Position numbers and translations under genes: made by a program
Notes under the pieces: generated by a model
What the model was told of the DNA's origin: nothing
Seen by the model: the letters and a program-made list of their open reading frames with translations, nothing else
Database searches by the model: none
From: Mesonia aquimarina
GTDB lineage: Bacteria > Bacteroidota > Bacteroidia > Flavobacteriales > Flavobacteriaceae
Reading direction: 5' to 3'
DNA length: 64,000 nt
NCBI RefSeq assembly: GCF_003667275.1
Contig: NZ_RCNV01000010.1
Span: 1-64,000, forward strand
In this document: positions 54,201 through 62,821 of the stretch, piece by piece
How the letters are laid out: each line of letters starts with the position of its first letter
Position numbering within the stretch: the first letter of the stretch is position 1

Positions 54201-54343
54201 ATAATAATCCTTTAACGGATATTCGCGCAACCGCAGATGTAATGTATACCATTAAAAATGGTGTGCTTTATAAAGCATCTACCATGAAAAGCTTGTGGCC
54301 GGAACAGGAGACTTTAGCTCCTTGGCCTTGGGAAGTTGAATGA
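51269..54343 (+). CDS. TolB-propeller amidohydrolase fusion, secreted
   Basis: 1024 residues with a signal sequence (GVWSMLFLFSIAMLGQPA). Residues about 35-620 form a TolB/WD40-like propeller with SPDGKSIAYLSDRGG, SPDGNWIAYVQW and SPDGKQLAYIED repeats. Residues about 630-1010 form an amidohydrolase: TIMPGLIDVHAHDHHEG (HxH metal site), LTSHISEQLAERL, EHELADYPVYKDV, and VGAHGNGPPGLGTHWELWALTEGGLSPMEALRAATYNGADKLG. This family hydrolyses amide-type bonds, often prolidase-like; the substrate is unknown. It ends at a shared terminator. Confidence 0.93.
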   Translation: MRAIKKQCLQGVWSMLFLFSIAMLGQPAEHKEINFETQQFTNPHLSLSPNGEDLLFDVLGDLYLVPVSGGTAIPLLRDAHWNMKASFSPDGKSIAYLSDRGGNIALWQTNLDTGKSTSYALARKHWSATYFWLGNALGYEKDGSIYYFTKDNTKEACYSAIAVPPYQVGSISATGWKAYCGGQNLQEIDLATGTSHTLFETDNSAIQPKVNARGDAVAYLSPRPSFSGSKFDLMLWNRTTSEHDTIAAVSAAERLLPDYNFGASGDYLYFPLEGKIHRYSLATKKIRPLPIRLSIKKSINAPLQHVDSLAKDSITHRIIRWPDLDAKRNRFVYTSLGELYFQEKKVTEPRVLATGKGFAFSPALSPDGNWIAYVQWQDEAQGQIFIRSVKEEGKPIPITKKAGRYINPTWSPDGKQLAYIEDASKARWGLKSQHAGPNYRGWDLSLQLVNVSGTKKLSSGFHTKTLDSLTIAAVRPGRFYPAITYHNKGKKLYINTFNQQKDQPEIREISLKGNIKSRYPIPFSDEASMAHDGKRVAWVAEGRLWIGSPQENGVPIHKAVLSESDPRYLRWIGSKELIWTERNTLVRYDLESNKNYRSSINLSSAIDKPNGSYALVGGRIITMEGDKIIENGTLIIKDNRIVAVGSKETVKVPAGMKQFSLEGTTIMPGLIDVHAHDHHEGPEIWQRQNSNYIGKLAFGVTGLYDPAAISTDVFGKADLVRTGKAIGPRIFSSGAVIMDAPKQTEFRALKDSVDVARVVRNHLEYGARMLKEYDQKDRRKRQALREEVALQGGLLTSHISEQLAERLSRVVDGYSALEHELADYPVYKDVIELMAQSGIHYTPTFIVSPGFGDRYLSSMEDYSTKLQTLMPPFQYQEMLSHYMHLDPRLRKRYSHEIIRAGEMVEKFVAAGGKLSVGAHGNGPPGLGTHWELWALTEGGLSPMEALRAATYNGADKLGLAEELGSIKEGKLADIVVLNNNPLTDIRATADVMYTIKNGVLYKASTMKSLWPEQETLAPWPWEVE

Positions 54344-54377
54344 TAGGAGTTAGAAACGATAAAATGCTCAACTAAAA

Positions 54378-54407
54378 AAGAGAGAATCAAAAAAATGATT
54401 CTCTCTT
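54378..54407. terminator. Bidirectional terminator after the SusC operon
   Basis: Perfect 12-bp stem AAGAGAGAATCA (54378-54389) and TGATTCTCTCTT (54396-54407) with a 6-base loop, an A run before and TTTTT after. It lies between the convergent genes ending at 54343 and 54430. Confidence 0.85.
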
Positions 54408-54429
54408 CGTTTTTCGCGGTCAGCTTATA

Positions 54430-54696
54430 TTAGTCTGCCGGTAGTGCGTCAGGACTATTATGAAATACTTGCTGAGTACACATAATGTCATTCCATACAT
54501 TTCGTACTCCATCAGGAGTGATTACTTTGCATAGAAAATCTCCAGAATTACTGCAACCTACCGTGATGTTGGTGCAAGAATTCGGATTTGTCGGTTGTTG
54601 TAAGTAACGATAACTGTTTTGTGTTGTAAAAGCAAAAGCTCCAAAAACAGCTAATGCTAAAACAGATAACTTTACATACCATTGTTTAATTCTCAT
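54430..54696 (-). CDS. DUF6520-type small secreted Cys-rich peptide
   Basis: 88 residues. The N-terminal helix KLSVLALAVFGAFAFTTQ is a signal or membrane segment. The mature part has four cysteines (NPNSCTNITVGC, FLCKV, IMCTQQ) and ends in DALPAD. This fits DUF6520, a short family limited to Bacteroidetes with no known function. It follows the MauE-propeller gene after 84 bases on the same strand. A shared role, such as being oxidised by the MauE/DoxX protein, is inference. Confidence 0.8.
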   Translation of the reverse strand: MRIKQWYVKLSVLALAVFGAFAFTTQNSYRYLQQPTNPNSCTNITVGCSNSGDFLCKVITPDGVRNVWNDIMCTQQVFHNSPDALPAD

Positions 54697-54780
54697 AACT
54701 ATAGAATTTAAAATTACTAATAGGCTTATTTTTTTTACAGGTTTATAAGCTTCATTCCTGATCGATTCGGATTAATGGGA

Positions 54781-56259
54781 TTAAATACCTTCCTGAGGGA
54801 GTTTATACGTGACGAGTGTTCGTTCATATAGCGCTATTAAATAGTTGTCTGTGACCTCAAATTGTTTTAATAGTGCGTGATTATAGCTTGGCACTTTTAT
54901 ACTTTGCTGATATGTTCCGGTATCTAATTGATAGATGTCAATTATAGTATTTGTTTTAACGGTTTTTGGGCTATCAGACTGGGATTGAATATTATTACTG
55001 ATATAATGGTAATTACCATAAGAAGTACTCGTTTTATGAATAGGGGTTAATTGTTTAGAAGGTACTTTCTCTTTACCACTACTCACCCTGACCTCACTAA
55101 AGGTATTATCTGGAGGTTGAACCTCTGTTTTGAAGGTACACCATTCTGAAAAGTCCGTTTCTAAGACTATGTATTTGCTTTGATAGAAAAAGGTATAAAT
55201 TACTTTATCATTTGCGGCATTATAGCTAAACATCCCATCGAGATCAAATATACCGTCAGAGCGTTTTGTAAGGATATCGGGTTTTATATTTAAACTGAGA
55301 TTGTGTGGATTAAATAAAGCTAATTCCTGCTCTTGTGTAGGTCGCTTAAGCACTCTGATTGCATACTTGTTACAAGGGAGCACTTGTATGGCATTAAAAT
55401 AGGGTATTTGTTTATTAATAGGATGAGCTTGCCAATCCGTATGTTTTCCTTTTAAGATAATCCCGTTGCTGCCATCAATTAAATAAAAATAATCATGCAA
55501 AACACTTAATTTTGGAATACTAGTTTTGGGAAGCGGTTCAGCCTTAATAGTGTTGTATCTAAGAGAAGTTAATTCTAAATCACCTGCCACTACGGTTAAA
55601 TAACCAGTACTATTGCCTAAATAGACAGAATCGTTAGTTGTACCAGCAAGGTAATAAGAATTATAAGGAAGCGCTTGGGTATTAAGGAGTGTTAAGTCAG
55701 GTAGATAAGTTCTTTTAAAAGATTTATCTTGTAGCATTTTTTTCTCTTCCATTCCTAAAAGTAAGCTTCCTATTATTACTATACAGCTTATGAGAATACC
55801 TATCATTAAAAAACTATAGCGTTTGCCATTAAAATTACACTTTTGATGTAAAAAACTAGCGGTAAAGGCAAGGACAACAAATATTAAATTCACATAGAGA
55901 TGCTGTTCCCAACCCAGATTTTCTAAGATCCCTCCACAGGAGCAAGGAATACTGGGACTGAAATTTAAAATTGCCACAATATACAGGCTGAATAATAGCA
56001 TAAGTATTCCTGAAGCATATAAAGCGAAATATTGTAGTTTAGGAAGCAGTAAAGCTATGGCAATCAAAATTTCAATAAAGGGAATTATGAAAACCAGTAA
56101 CGAGGAGTAGTTGGTAAGTAATGGTGATTGTGATAATTGTGAACGAAACACCTCAAAATCTATCATTTTACTCACCGCCGCATAGACAAACAATAAAACA
56201 AATAAGTAAGAAACTATTCTTACTATTAAATTACGCGTTTTTAAATTTGTTTTAAGCAT
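54781..56259 (-). CDS. MauE/DoxX membrane protein with C-terminal propeller-like domain
   Basis: 492 residues. N-terminal 4-helix MauE/DoxX domain (about 8-140: FVLLFVYAAVSKMIDFEVFRSQL, FIIPFIEILIAIALLLPKLQYFAL), with the redox-type motif SIPCSCGGILENLGWEQH near 104. A fifth helix (MIGILISCIVIIGSLLLG) leads to about 320 soluble residues with repeated beta strands (YLTVVAGDLELTSLRYNT, YFYLIDGSNGIILKG, YLIALYERTLVTYKLP) of propeller type. MauE helps electron transfer or disulfide maturation. The fused propeller could bind a substrate. Periplasmic orientation is likely. It neighbours DUF6520 on the same strand. Confidence 0.82.
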   Translation of the reverse strand: MLKTNLKTRNLIVRIVSYLFVLLFVYAAVSKMIDFEVFRSQLSQSPLLTNYSSLLVFIIPFIEILIAIALLLPKLQYFALYASGILMLLFSLYIVAILNFSPSIPCSCGGILENLGWEQHLYVNLIFVVLAFTASFLHQKCNFNGKRYSFLMIGILISCIVIIGSLLLGMEEKKMLQDKSFKRTYLPDLTLLNTQALPYNSYYLAGTTNDSVYLGNSTGYLTVVAGDLELTSLRYNTIKAEPLPKTSIPKLSVLHDYFYLIDGSNGIILKGKHTDWQAHPINKQIPYFNAIQVLPCNKYAIRVLKRPTQEQELALFNPHNLSLNIKPDILTKRSDGIFDLDGMFSYNAANDKVIYTFFYQSKYIVLETDFSEWCTFKTEVQPPDNTFSEVRVSSGKEKVPSKQLTPIHKTSTSYGNYHYISNNIQSQSDSPKTVKTNTIIDIYQLDTGTYQQSIKVPSYNHALLKQFEVTDNYLIALYERTLVTYKLPQEGI

Positions 56260-56506
56260 AGCAGTAAATTATACCACTAAGATAAATTTACTATAGGTTA
56301 AAAAGTGAGGGTTTTACCATACAATATGTATGCTGTTTCCCTGCTTAAAGCTCATCTAAAAATGTTATGGGTTAAATTAATTCTAGCTAACTTATATATA
56401 TACTATAATGTAAACGCTTATATTAGGTAAATCTTACAAGACCACATGAGAATGGTTTTTTGCGTTAACTCGCAAAATTTTATTTGAATAGCCATTCTAC
56501 TTCTTT

Positions 56507-57184
56507 TTAAATATAACCCAAATTCCGCGCTTTTTGTAATAATGCCCTGTCTCCTTTATGGGCTACGCCAAAAATTTCTTTGAGTTGTTTTTTTCTACGC
56601 TCAATGCCATTTCGCGATAAGGGAAGTAAAGATGAAAGATCTTTTGTTTTAGAACCTAAAGATAACTGATACAATATTTTGCGGTCAATAAAATCTAATC
56701 GCATATCATTAGATACATATTTACGTAATGCGCGACGTACAGTCTTACTGTAATAAGGAACTCCTTCTAGCATATCACTAATGCAGAATTGAAGCTCATT
56801 CTCCGTAAGATCATTTTTAACTAGAAAACCATCGGGATTTACACTTTGAAAAATACTATGTATTCTAAAATTGTTATTGAACATGGTGGCGATAACTATT
56901 TTTGTGTCCGGGAATTTCTCTTTAATGGCTAGGGCAAAATCTTCACCGGATAAAAGATCCACGTCGGGTGAAGGGGACAGTTTTAAATCTACGAAAACAA
57001 TATCGGGAGGTTGATGGCTATTATATTGCGCCAATTCGTGATGAGCACGAGCCAAGGTATGCGCTTCTATTACCTTAAAACCTGTAGGCGGGTATTTTTC
57101 TTGGATGAGTTGAAAAGCTTTTTGATAAGCTGCCGTAATAAGCGGATGATCATCTACTAAGAGTACGCGATATATTTTTTCCAT
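56507..57184 (-). CDS. NarL/LuxR-type response regulator
   Basis: 225 residues. Receiver domain at 1-130 with DDH at 11-13 and phospho-acceptor Asp66 (IVFVDLKLSP), Lys in DGFLVKND. The C-terminal domain (about 155-225) is an HTH of LuxR type by position (LDFIDRKILYQLSLGSKTKDLSSLLPLSRNGIERRKKQLKEIF), though diverged from the usual LSxRE pattern. It pairs with the TPR kinase gene 18 bases upstream. Targets could include the SusC operon and the MauE gene; this is inference. Confidence 0.9.
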   Translation of the reverse strand: MEKIYRVLLVDDHPLITAAYQKAFQLIQEKYPPTGFKVIEAHTLARAHHELAQYNSHQPPDIVFVDLKLSPSPDVDLLSGEDFALAIKEKFPDTKIVIATMFNNNFRIHSIFQSVNPDGFLVKNDLTENELQFCISDMLEGVPYYSKTVRRALRKYVSNDMRLDFIDRKILYQLSLGSKTKDLSSLLPLSRNGIERRKKQLKEIFGVAHKGDRALLQKARNLGYI

Positions 57185-57202
57185 AAGGTTTAGTTTAATT
57201 CG

Positions 57203-59185
57203 TTAGTCTTTGCCCATTATTAATCTTATAAAAACACAAGTACCTTTTCCCGGTTGGCTTCTGAAATGTACCTTCCCTTCTAGTTTTTGTACTCGTCTTT
57301 TGATGTTCATTAAACCTATACCCTGTTCGTTAGACTTTACCCTAAATCCACATCCATTATCGGCTATCATCAAGTTTAAACTACGCGAACTTCTTCGCAA
57401 TCTTAGTCTTACCTCAGAAGCCTGAGCGTGTTTTATAATGTTATAAAGTGTTTCTTCTAACACACTGTAAAGAGAAGTACTTATTTCTTGTGCGATCTTT
57501 TTTTCTTGTACCGAATTTTCGATTTGCAGCTCGTAGGTAAATCCACCTAGTTCAGCTTTTTCGCTTATTAATTTGTTTAGATTTTTCATGAATGGAAAAT
57601 TAGCAGAAGGGTGTTCACTTTTTAAATTATGAGATATATCCCGAATCTCCTTTTCCATAGATTTTAAAGTGATTAAATATTTCTTATGCTGCTGTATTTC
57701 TGAAGTCGCCCCCTTTAAGGGTAACATCGCCCAGTTCATCCGTAAACCAAAGAGTTTACTTAATACCCCATCATGTAAATCTTCTGCAATACGATAGCGT
57801 TCCTCCTCCCGTTCTTCTTCAAGTTGTTTTTGTTGTGCTCTTTGTATTGCTAAGCGTTTTAATTTAGTGCGCTGTTTAAAAAAGAAGAAAAGCATTCCGA
57901 TAAGTAGTAAGAGCACTCCTAAACTTATGAATAAGTAGGTTTGTTGATTTTTTAAGCGAATACTTTGTTTTTTAAATTTCTGTGTTTCATACTGTATTTT
58001 AGCTACTTTATTTCGTTGTTCTCTAAGCTGTTGTTCGTGTTGATGCTGTACTTTATACCATTTGTTAATATATAGAGCTGCATTGGCAGGATCTATAGTA
58101 GCCAACAATTCTAAGGCCTTTAACTCATCTCGCTTAAGCTGAATACTATGCGCAAGCTGATAGGCCTGTTGGGCTTGTTTAATAGCTTTTAGCGTATCTT
58201 GTGCAGCCCAATAAAATTCTGCCAAATGAATACGGTTGATTACAATACCTTCTTTATTTTGTAGGCTATCGCGAATACTCAGTGCTTGTTTAAACTCTTT
58301 TTGTAACCCAGGTGTACCAAAACAACGAAATTTTGCATAAGCACGATTATCTAGTAAACGAGCATAAAGTGCAGGGCTGTCATGCTCTATAGCAGTATTC
58401 TCTAAAGCTTTATTATAGTAAGCAATCGCGCTGGGATAACCTCCTCTTTTAAGCGCCAATAATCCCAAATTATTATAAGTCGCTTGTTGTAAGAACTGCT
58501 GTTCTTCCGGCAGGTAATTCAGCGCTTTCCTATGATATTTCTCGGCCACTGCAAAGCCTTCGAGTTCCTCATAAATTAACCCAAGTTGGGTATAACATAA
58601 GTAGATTTGTTTGTTTCTTTTTTTCTTTAAAAAAACGGGAAGTGCTTTATATAATAATGCTTCACTAGCCTCATATTCTTTTAGTCGCGCTTTTATAAAA
58701 GCCAAATTATAATTCATCTTTGCTTCATAATACCTGTGTTTAACCTTAGCAAATCCTTGGCGAGCTTTTGCATAATGAAAGTAAGCTTTATCAAAATCTC
58801 CCTTTTGTAAGGCAAAGGCTCCAAAATTCCAATGAGCATCGGCTATCGCAAAAACATCTTCTTGTACTTGCGCTTCTTTTAATGCCAAACGGTTATTGTT
58901 ATAAAAATTAGTAGAGTCACGCAAACGGTAAGCGAGATACGCAAGCTCACTTAACTTTTTTTGTCTTTCTGAGGAAGAGGGAAGTCCTTGAATATAGCTT
59001 GTGGCTTGCGAGAGTGCTTTCTTTCGTTGCGAGAGTGGCAGGCCTACTCGTTGTGCCGTTTTTATATACCGATCTATGGGTGAAAATTGTGAAGAATCAG
59101 GTTGATAAAAAATAAAATATCCACCTAGTATAACCCCCATACTTATTACTATAAAGTAGTAATAATATTTCTTTTTTAAAGACAT
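57203..59185 (-). CDS. TPR-containing sensor histidine kinase (HisKA_3)
   Basis: 660 residues. An N-terminal membrane anchor (YYYYFIVISMGVILGGYFIFY) is followed by about 340 residues of TPR repeats (AHWNFGAFALQKGDFDKAYFHYAKAR, YNNLGLLALKRGGYPSAIAYYNKAL), then a second membrane helix (FISLGVLLLLIGMLFFFF, about 418). The HisKA_3 motif EERYRIAEDLHDGVLSKLFGLRMNW near 472 carries the phosphoacceptor His, followed by the ATPase domain (NIIKHAQASEV, DNGCGFRVKSNEQGIGL). The TPR sensor faces the periplasm. It phosphorylates the regulator encoded right after it. Confidence 0.94.
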   Translation of the reverse strand: MSLKKKYYYYFIVISMGVILGGYFIFYQPDSSQFSPIDRYIKTAQRVGLPLSQRKKALSQATSYIQGLPSSSERQKKLSELAYLAYRLRDSTNFYNNNRLALKEAQVQEDVFAIADAHWNFGAFALQKGDFDKAYFHYAKARQGFAKVKHRYYEAKMNYNLAFIKARLKEYEASEALLYKALPVFLKKKRNKQIYLCYTQLGLIYEELEGFAVAEKYHRKALNYLPEEQQFLQQATYNNLGLLALKRGGYPSAIAYYNKALENTAIEHDSPALYARLLDNRAYAKFRCFGTPGLQKEFKQALSIRDSLQNKEGIVINRIHLAEFYWAAQDTLKAIKQAQQAYQLAHSIQLKRDELKALELLATIDPANAALYINKWYKVQHQHEQQLREQRNKVAKIQYETQKFKKQSIRLKNQQTYLFISLGVLLLLIGMLFFFFKQRTKLKRLAIQRAQQKQLEEEREEERYRIAEDLHDGVLSKLFGLRMNWAMLPLKGATSEIQQHKKYLITLKSMEKEIRDISHNLKSEHPSANFPFMKNLNKLISEKAELGGFTYELQIENSVQEKKIAQEISTSLYSVLEETLYNIIKHAQASEVRLRLRRSSRSLNLMIADNGCGFRVKSNEQGIGLMNIKRRVQKLEGKVHFRSQPGKGTCVFIRLIMGKD

Positions 59186-59363
59186 ATCATAGAAAACTGG
59201 TGCTACTAAAATAAAAAAAAGCTTTTGAGTTTCCTCAAAAACTTTCTCTTTTGTATATAATCATTTTCTGAGAAATAAATAATTATACGCTCTAATACGC
59301 TTATTTGCTCACCTATTTAAGACCGTGTTTTATTTACTTCACCCAAAAATGATTTTCTTTTTC

Positions 59364-59564
59364 TCACCCATCTTTATCATTGTCGGGTTCTATACTTTGA
59401 TCATCCCCGGTGTCTGGTGTAGTATTTTGAATAGGGTTTGTTTCTTCTAATGGCTCTCCAATAGAATCTTCGGCTTGCCTGTTTTCGCTTATATGCTCGG
59501 GGGTGCAAGCTCCTATAAGTCCAATGAATACTACTCCGATAAATAATTTTTGACTGTTTATCAT
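59364..59564 (-). CDS. Very small lipoprotein
   Basis: 66 residues with a lipobox (VFIGLIGAC) and an acidic tail (DSIGEPLEETNPIQ, ending DDQSIEPDNDKDG). The family is unrecognised. The ATG is at 59564. It lies upstream of the TPR kinase gene on the same strand, with 178 bases between. Confidence 0.6.
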   Translation of the reverse strand: MINSQKLFIGVVFIGLIGACTPEHISENRQAEDSIGEPLEETNPIQNTTPDTGDDQSIEPDNDKDG

Positions 59565-60270
59565 GTCCGTTGTGTTTAAGAATTAATAATTACTATGGCA
59601 CAGCCCTAGAAGGCTGCTCATTCTTAATTGTGCGCACAATCTGTTTATAAAAAGCCTAGGTTTCGGTTAACTAAATTAGTGTAGCAATGGCTTAGCACCA
59701 TTAAAAAATAAAAGGACTTAGTGAGTGTTCTTGTACTGGAAGTGAATGGACTCTTTTTAAGGGTGAAGTGATTTTTGAAAAAGCAAAATCATATGCTCTA
59801 GGACTTGCATATGCTATGCTCGTTAACTTGTTGATCAATTTCTGCAAGTTAGTGCAATTGATATTTGTGTAACCAGATCGACGAAGAAGATTCATAAACA
59901 CTTAAACAATCATAAAACAGATGAAAAGTCATCATTGAAGAAATAAACATTCAAAAGCTGTAATTTCTAAGCATGTTTCTAAAAAATATTCCACAGTACG
60001 AATGTCATGCTGAGCCTGTCGAAGCATTTGTTAAGCTGTAGGCTGTTATGTTGCTATGCTGTTATGGTGTTATGCTATTTGCTGTAAGCGAGTTTTTATA
60101 GAAACACGAAACAAGACTTTTTTTCTGTAGCAAGTAAAAGAGTTAAACAGTTAGAAAAGCGCCCCAGTGTCAGTTCGAGTTTTTTAAGCGGAATACAATG
60201 AAATTAGGCAACAGTTAAAATCCACGTTAAAAAAATAGAATGTTTAGATTATATTTGTAGCTTTGATATT
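59565..60270. repeat. Intergenic region with short palindromic repeats
   Basis: Nothing gene-like in the first 430 bases. From about 60000 the region carries the ATGTCATGCTGAGCCTGTCG repeat, a TGTTATG-type array and the AGCGAGTTTTTATAGAAACA block also found near 29830, 62930 and 63880. Confidence 0.65.
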
Positions 60271-60504
60271 ATGGGTTTAAGTTTAGAAAATAAAAAAATT
60301 GAATTAATTCAATGGTTATCAACATTGAACGATACTTCACTGATTGATAAACTGATGAAATTAAGAGAAAAAGAAAAAAACGATTGGTGGAGTGAAATTT
60401 CTGCAAGTGAAAAAGAGTCCATTGAAAAAGGAATTCAAGATGCTGATAACGGAAAATTGACTTCTCACTCAAGCGTGAAAGGAATTTATGAAAAGTGGTT
60501 ATAA
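60271..60504 (+). CDS. Antitoxin of a damaged toxin-antitoxin pair
   Basis: 77 residues: MGLSLENKKIELIQWLSTLND, then TSLIDKLMKLREKEKNDWWSEI and SSVKGIYEKWL at the end. It is the common short antitoxin type partnered with RelE/ParE toxins in flavobacteria. Its last 17 bases overlap the start of the toxin remnant (60488), so the pair was an operon. Confidence 0.85.
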   Translation: MGLSLENKKIELIQWLSTLNDTSLIDKLMKLREKEKNDWWSEISASEKESIEKGIQDADNGKLTSHSSVKGIYEKWL

Positions 60505-60790
60505 AGTACTGTGGACTGACCACGCCAAATCTGAACTTAGACAAACTATTGAATATCTTGAAAATAAATGGACTTAAAGAGAATTAAGAACTTTCTCTAC
60601 TAAATTAGATCATAAAATAGAACTGATTTCAAAATCCCCCGAAATTTTCCCGGTATCATACGATAAAAAAAACATTCGAAAGGCTGTAGTCGAAAAACAT
60701 AATAATCTTTATTACCGAATTAATAAAAGTTCAATTGAGATTGTTTCTTTGTTTTCAAATAGAAAGAACCCGAAGAATAAAAAATTATAA
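60488..60790 (+). pseudogene. RelE/ParE toxin remnant with a premature stop
   Basis: Frame MKSGYKVLWTDHAKSELRQT continues to WT, then TAA at 60575-60577, after which the same frame resumes as RELRTFSTKLDHKIELISKSP and runs to TAA at 60788-60790 (ending IEIVSLFSNRKNPKNKKL). Both halves are recognisably one ParE-family toxin of about 100 residues. The stop is in-frame with no shift, consistent with a nonsense mutation that disarms the toxin. Confidence 0.85.
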
Positions 60791-61135
60791 ACGCCATTGT
60801 ATAAAAGCGCATCACAGTTTATGTCGGAATTGATGCCGAATCAAAGGTTTTTGTATTTTTAAAAAAATAAAACCTTAACTTAAATTTTGCGCATCTTTGC
60901 TTGCCACAAAATAAAGCCCCTTCGTTTTCAAATTGACCCATTACTGCATCAATCCCTTGCAATATCCAGCTTCCAACTTTATATTACTAAGTACTTATGA
61001 ACATGATCTGTATGATATTTCAATTCAACATTCAACATTATTCATTTAACAATTCAAAACACTTCGACAGGCTCAGTGTGACAGTTCAATTCAAAACTCA
61101 AAACTATCACATCAACAAATTAATCTCTAAACATC
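60791..61135. repeat. Intergenic stretch with short repeats
   Basis: Contains a CACTTCGACAGGCTCAGTG repeat at 61060-61084 and TTCCAACTTTATATTACTAA strings also seen near 29900. No gene. Confidence 0.6.
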
Positions 61136-61837
61136 CTAATAAGCCTTTTTCATCAAAGTTTCATTAAGTTGGTTGAGCTCTTCTGTAAAACTTTTTGAAA
61201 ACGGAATGGGTTGTTGGCAGCCAGTAAGTTCACAATTCCTTTTTCCGAAATCTATTCGTCTTATTTTATTCGTATTAATCAAATAGCTTTTATGAATACG
61301 TAAAAACCCCGAAGGTAGGCGAGACTGATAGGATTTTAGGGTTTTAAACCCATGAACTCTTTTCATATTATTTATATAAAAATCCGTTGTATTGTTATCA
61401 GCTTTTAGAAATAAAATATCATTAATTTTTATGTATTGGTAATCACGATAGGAACGAATACATAACGTATTCTTCTTTACAATACAATGCCGTTTAACTT
61501 TTTGAACACACTTCACTACCTCCGGCTCAACAAAAGGAAAAATTAAAAAATGGAGGAGATTATATTTAAAAACCGAGTAGGCTAATGATTTACAAGAAGA
61601 AATTACAATGATATGTGCTTTCGGATAGACTATTTTACATTGGAGTAAGTCTTGATTATCTTCTTGATTTCCTTGTACATACATATAAATGACGTCAGGT
61701 ATAATTTGTTCATGCAACCATGCTTCTTCACTAATTGATTGATAAAAGAACCTGCTGAACGGATCAAAAGCTTCCAATTGATTTCTCAACAATTGAAGTT
61801 TATCACTGTGCTTAGCAATTACCAGACAAGTTAACAT
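61136..61837 (-). CDS. LytTR DNA-binding regulator with degenerate receiver
   Basis: 233 residues. The first 120 have a receiver-like fold, but the expected phospho-acceptor Asp is replaced: IIPDVIYMYVQGN where active receivers read xDxxLxDxxM. The C-terminal LytTR domain (about 135-233) is well kept: LCIRSYRDYQYIKINDILFLKADNN, GFKTLKSYQSRLPSGFLRIHKSYLINTNKI. Such proteins bind DNA as dimers. It is divergent from rteC-like gene 61979 with 141 bases between, and may control it. Confidence 0.88.
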   Translation of the reverse strand: MLTCLVIAKHSDKLQLLRNQLEAFDPFSRFFYQSISEEAWLHEQIIPDVIYMYVQGNQEDNQDLLQCKIVYPKAHIIVISSCKSLAYSVFKYNLLHFLIFPFVEPEVVKCVQKVKRHCIVKKNTLCIRSYRDYQYIKINDILFLKADNNTTDFYINNMKRVHGFKTLKSYQSRLPSGFLRIHKSYLINTNKIRRIDFGKRNCELTGCQQPIPFSKSFTEELNQLNETLMKKAY

Positions 61838-61978
61838 ATATCAAAATCAAAACCCCAAACATATATTAGGGTAACGGATAAAGGATATGGTTTTTAAACA
61901 TTAAATTGAGGGTTTTCACATACTCTGCTCTCTCCTATTCTATTTACATTGCATCTCTTCATCTCTAAATTTTATGCT

Positions 61979-62821
61979 ATGTTGATCTATAAAAATCTTC
62001 TTTTAGAATTAGAAGAAGCCTTGGAAGTAATTGAATCTGATATTGATGATAGTTTAACCCGCGCCGAAAAAGGCATGGAGATTAGCAAGCACTATATTAA
62101 CAGTATGCGTCGCCTAGTAGTAGAACACGACTTCTCTTCTGAAGAAAATGAATGTTTATTCTTTAAAAAAATAAAACCCCAAGCACTTAGCAAACTGATT
62201 TATTACATTAAACTGTTTACCATTGAAAGTAAACGTCCAAGGAGCAGTCCTAAAGCACAAAAAAGGTATTTTCAAACTGAGATAGATAAGTTACAGGCTT
62301 ACTTTAATGAAAACTTGGAGTTTTATCACTATTATCGGCGCGGTTCTGTCCGTTTAGATTATCAATTTTTTCTTCGAAAAAAAGCAAGCCTCCGACTCCA
62401 TCCCGATAGCATTCACTTTGTGATCGACGCGCAATTTTCTACCAGTCATGATAGCTCGGTGGCTACTATTATTGCTTACGATATGCTAATTGTATATTTA
62501 CAACAGGAAATAGAAAATATCATTTACAAAAAGAATGCTATTTATAAACAGCCCAAAAAATCACTTCCCTCTGTTAAATGGTCGCACAACAAAGTAGATC
62601 TAATTGAGCTTATCTACGCGCTACATACTACCGGTGCTATTAATAGTGGTACTGCCAGCATCAATGAAATCGCGCTACTCTTTGAGCGAGTTTTTGACAT
62701 TGAATTAGGTGATTATTACCGTACGTATTTAGAATTACGTTCTCGTAAAATAAACCAACTTAAATTTTTAGATTTACTGAAAACTTCCCTTCATCAACGC
62801 ATGCAAGATGCGGATGCTTAG
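61979..62821 (+). CDS. rteC: RteC family protein
   Basis: 280 residues from the ATG at 61979; an upstream TTG at 61949 would add 10 residues. Helical N-terminal half (LLLELEEALEVIESDIDDSL) and the RteC signature KWSHNKVDLIELIYALHTTGAINSGTASINEIALLFE. In CTnDOT RteC activates excision genes; in other genomes the role is unknown. No integrase or transfer gene is seen here, so this is a family match rather than proof of an element. It is divergent from the LytTR gene. Confidence 0.88.
   Translation: MLIYKNLLLELEEALEVIESDIDDSLTRAEKGMEISKHYINSMRRLVVEHDFSSEENECLFFKKIKPQALSKLIYYIKLFTIESKRPRSSPKAQKRYFQTEIDKLQAYFNENLEFYHYYRRGSVRLDYQFFLRKKASLRLHPDSIHFVIDAQFSTSHDSSVATIIAYDMLIVYLQQEIENIIYKKNAIYKQPKKSLPSVKWSHNKVDLIELIYALHTTGAINSGTASINEIALLFERVFDIELGDYYRTYLELRSRKINQLKFLDLLKTSLHQRMQDADA

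Noticed and set aside
59701-59901. 66-codon minus-strand frame
   Set aside because: No signal, family or composition support, and no neighbour context.
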